Assembly: GCA_016928865.1 (NCBI GenBank)
Contig: JAFGJX010000079.1
Location: forward strand, 1-33,155
Direction of reading: 5' to 3'
Length of the DNA: 33,155 nt
Source: Spirochaetota bacterium
GTDB taxonomy: Bacteria > Spirochaetota > UBA4802 > UBA5550
Under the pieces are notes generated by a model. The model was not told the origin of the DNA. It made no database searches and worked only from the letters and a program-made list of their open reading frames with translations. The stretch's first letter is position 1, and each line of letters starts with the position of its first letter. Made by a program: the position numbers and the translations under genes. Of this stretch, positions 31,665-33,155 are shown piece by piece.

Positions 31665-31690
31665 AAACGGCGCCATATGGCGCCGTTTTT
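31665..31690. terminator. Intrinsic terminator between convergent genes
   Basis: A perfect 10-bp stem (AAACGGCGCC at 31665-31674, GGCGCCGTTT at 31679-31688) around ATAT is followed by Ts to 31690. It ends the TetR-TolC-FecR operon 11 bases after the FecR stop. The symmetric stem may also serve the minus-strand TPR gene. Confidence 0.9.
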
Positions 31691-31694
31691 AATA

Positions 31695-33155
31695 TTATTC
31701 GCCGATCTGCTTCAATCTTATATTGCAGTTCTTCATTCCCAGCGACGATCCCGCGCGTTCATACAGGGGCCTCGCTTTCAGGTATGCCGCGCGCGCTTCA
31801 GGGTAGCGTTTTGAATAATAATCGACATCTCCCAGGCTGTAAACACAGTTCGCCTCACCGAGTATCGATCCGGCCTCGCGGTAGCGGTCCATGGCGCTGG
31901 CGTAGCGGTTTCCGGATTCCTGGTACGATCTGTTCATGAAAAGGACTTCGCCCTGCATGTAGAGGGAGTTCGCTTCCCCCAGCGCGGACGGCGCCTTCCG
32001 ATAGAGTCCGAGCGCCCCGGTGAAAAACTCGTTCGCCTCGCGCAGCCTCTTGCCGTCGAACCTGATCACGCCGAGCCGGTAGAGGCAGTTTGCCTCACCC
32101 AGCAGTGATCCCGCCTTCCGGTAGAGCTCGAGTGCGCCGTTGAATCTCGCTGCCGCATCCGCGTGGTTCCCGGTGTTCAGGTTGATCTCGCCGAGCCGGT
32201 ATAGGCAGTTCGCTTCGCCGAGCAGGGAGCCCGCTTTCCGGTAGAGGGGGATTGCCGCCTTGAAGCTCGCTCCCGCCTCCTCGTTCTTTCCGGCGCTCAT
32301 TTTGAGCTCGCCGATTCGGTAGGCGCAGTTTGCCTCCCCGATCGCGGATCCGATCTGGCGGTAGCGTATTGCCGACTCCCGATAGAGCTTCTCCGCCCTG
32401 GGGGCGCTTCCGCTTTCCTGTGCGACCCGCGCGATGTCATAGAGCGCATCAGCCGATCTTATTCCGGTTGCCGACCTGTCCAGGGAGGCGATCGCCCTGT
32501 CGACGAGGCGCCCGGCTTCGGCGCGGTCCTTCTTTTCCGCTGCAAGCTCGGCGAGGCGCCGGATACAGTCCGCCTTTTCGGGAAAGGCGCCTTTTGTTTC
32601 GTACAGGGCTAGGGCCTTGCGGTACAGCTCTTCAGCCCGGACGATGTCTCCCTTCGCCCGCGCCAGGTCGCCAAGCCGCATCAGGCAGTATGCTTCTCCC
32701 TGGGCCGATTTTACTTTGCGGTACCGGTCAAGGCCTTTTCTGAAACGATCTTCAGCCGCAGCGGTGTTGTTTTCGGCGAAGGCGATGTCGCCCAGCATTC
32801 TGATGCAGTTTGCTTCGCCGAGCACGGAACCTGATCGACGGTAGAGCGCGAGCGCCCGCTCGTACCGTTCGCGCGCTGTTCCGTATTCGGAATTGTTATA
32901 CGATATATCGCCAAGGCGCTTGAGGCAGTTCGCCTCTCCGAGCGGCGATCCGAGTTTCCGGTAGAGGGGGAGGGCCTGCCGGTAGTATGTTTCGGCCTGC
33001 GCGTTTTCTCCCATCATGAGGGCGATGTCGCCGAAGCGCTTCGTGCAGTTCGCCTCGCCAAAGGCGGATCCGGCCACCCGGTAGAGGGGAAGGGCCTCCC
33101 TGAATTTTTCGCGCGCGAGCGCATAGTCATATGTGCGAAAGGCGATATCACCGAG
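31695..33155 (-). CDS. Protein of tandem 40-residue TPRs, 5'-truncated by window edge
   Basis: The frame is open from the stop near 31695 to the right edge of the window, with the N-terminus outside. The visible 485 or so residues are about twelve repeats of 40 residues. The core is 'LYRKAGSLLGEANCLYRLGE', a long-helix TPR of the kind seen in kinesin light chain-like and NB-ARC-linked proteins, not the usual 34-residue type. Nearly every repeat keeps G-E-A-N-C, so cysteines recur every 40 residues. Two central repeats (near 32450-32560) are degenerate. The DNA shows a 120-base periodicity. A GTG at 33077 lies inside a repeat and is not the start. The protein probably acts as a protein-binding scaffold; partner and location are unknown. 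It converges on the FecR gene across a shared terminator. Confidence 0.85.
   Translation of the reverse strand, partial: LGDIAFRTYDYALAREKFREALPLYRVAGSAFGEANCTKRFGDIALMMGENAQAETYYRQALPLYRKLGSPLGEANCLKRLGDISYNNSEYGTARERYERALALYRRSGSVLGEANCIRMLGDIAFAENNTAAAEDRFRKGLDRYRKVKSAQGEAYCLMRLGDLARAKGDIVRAEELYRKALALYETKGAFPEKADCIRRLAELAAEKKDRAEAGRLVDRAIASLDRSATGIRSADALYDIARVAQESGSAPRAEKLYRESAIRYRQIGSAIGEANCAYRIGELKMSAGKNEEAGASFKAAIPLYRKAGSLLGEANCLYRLGEINLNTGNHADAAARFNGALELYRKAGSLLGEANCLYRLGVIRFDGKRLREANEFFTGALGLYRKAPSALGEANSLYMQGEVLFMNRSYQESGNRYASAMDRYREAGSILGEANCVYSLGDVDYYSKRYPEARAAYLKARPLYERAGSSLGMKNCNIRLKQIGE

Noticed and set aside
31695..33155. A CRISPR-like or satellite array suggested by the 120-base periodicity
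   Set aside because: The repeats are codon-phased, the frame stays open, and they encode TPR units.

Overview
The window looks like chromosome from a GC-rich, double-membraned (diderm) bacterium, most probably an uncultured spirochaete. This is an inference from gene content: many lipoproteins, a TolC-type outer-membrane channel, FecR-domain and very large TPR proteins, a two-domain glycogen-binding-like secreted protein, and a block of cytosolic proteins I cannot assign to any broad family. No rRNA, tRNA, CRISPR array or intact insertion sequence was seen. Genes sit on both strands in short operons. Both window ends cut through genes.

Left part (1-8.7 kb). An AT-rich orphan gene enters from the left edge and ends at a clear intrinsic terminator. 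It is followed by a STAS-domain protein, a 102-nt palindromic cloverleaf-like element, and a secreted protein with two CBM48/AMPK-type glycogen-binding modules. Next is a 1083-residue membrane-anchored protein with a long acidic cytoplasmic arm and a periplasmic TPR domain. A minus-strand operon then encodes a cytidylate-kinase-like protein, a PQQ-repeat-like protein and a free-standing LeuA/CimA regulatory domain. A phosphatidylserine decarboxylase gene closes the region.

Middle (8.7-20.8 kb). This part has a B12-binding radical SAM protein and a three-gene yidD operon (a YidD with a signal peptide plus two related helical/TM2-like proteins). It continues with a beta-helix lipoprotein, a TesB-like thioesterase, a PAS-GAF-HD-GYP cyclic-di-GMP phosphodiesterase behind a palindromic operator/promoter, and a SixA-type histidine phosphatase. 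It ends with an 869-residue modular lipoprotein that contains an internal duplication, and a small Cys-rich lipoprotein with a hairpin-rich leader.

Right part (20.8-33.2 kb). A plus-strand gene of unknown function converges, with overlapping stop codons, on a minus-strand operon (unknown 445 aa, LON-substrate-binding domain protein, unknown 154 aa). Divergent promoters separate that operon from an ABC ATPase/FtsX-like permease pair, PlsC and a DUF362 ferredoxin-like protein. A TetR regulator with a perfect 26-bp operator then heads a set with a TolC-family protein and a FecR lipoprotein. An intrinsic terminator separates these from a convergent protein built of 40-residue TPRs that runs off the right edge.

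Common themes are envelope biogenesis (Psd, PlsC, YidD, LolCDE/MacB-type ABC, TolC, lipoproteins) and signalling (STAS, HD-GYP, SixA, TetR). Functions come from reading motifs by eye, without database searches.
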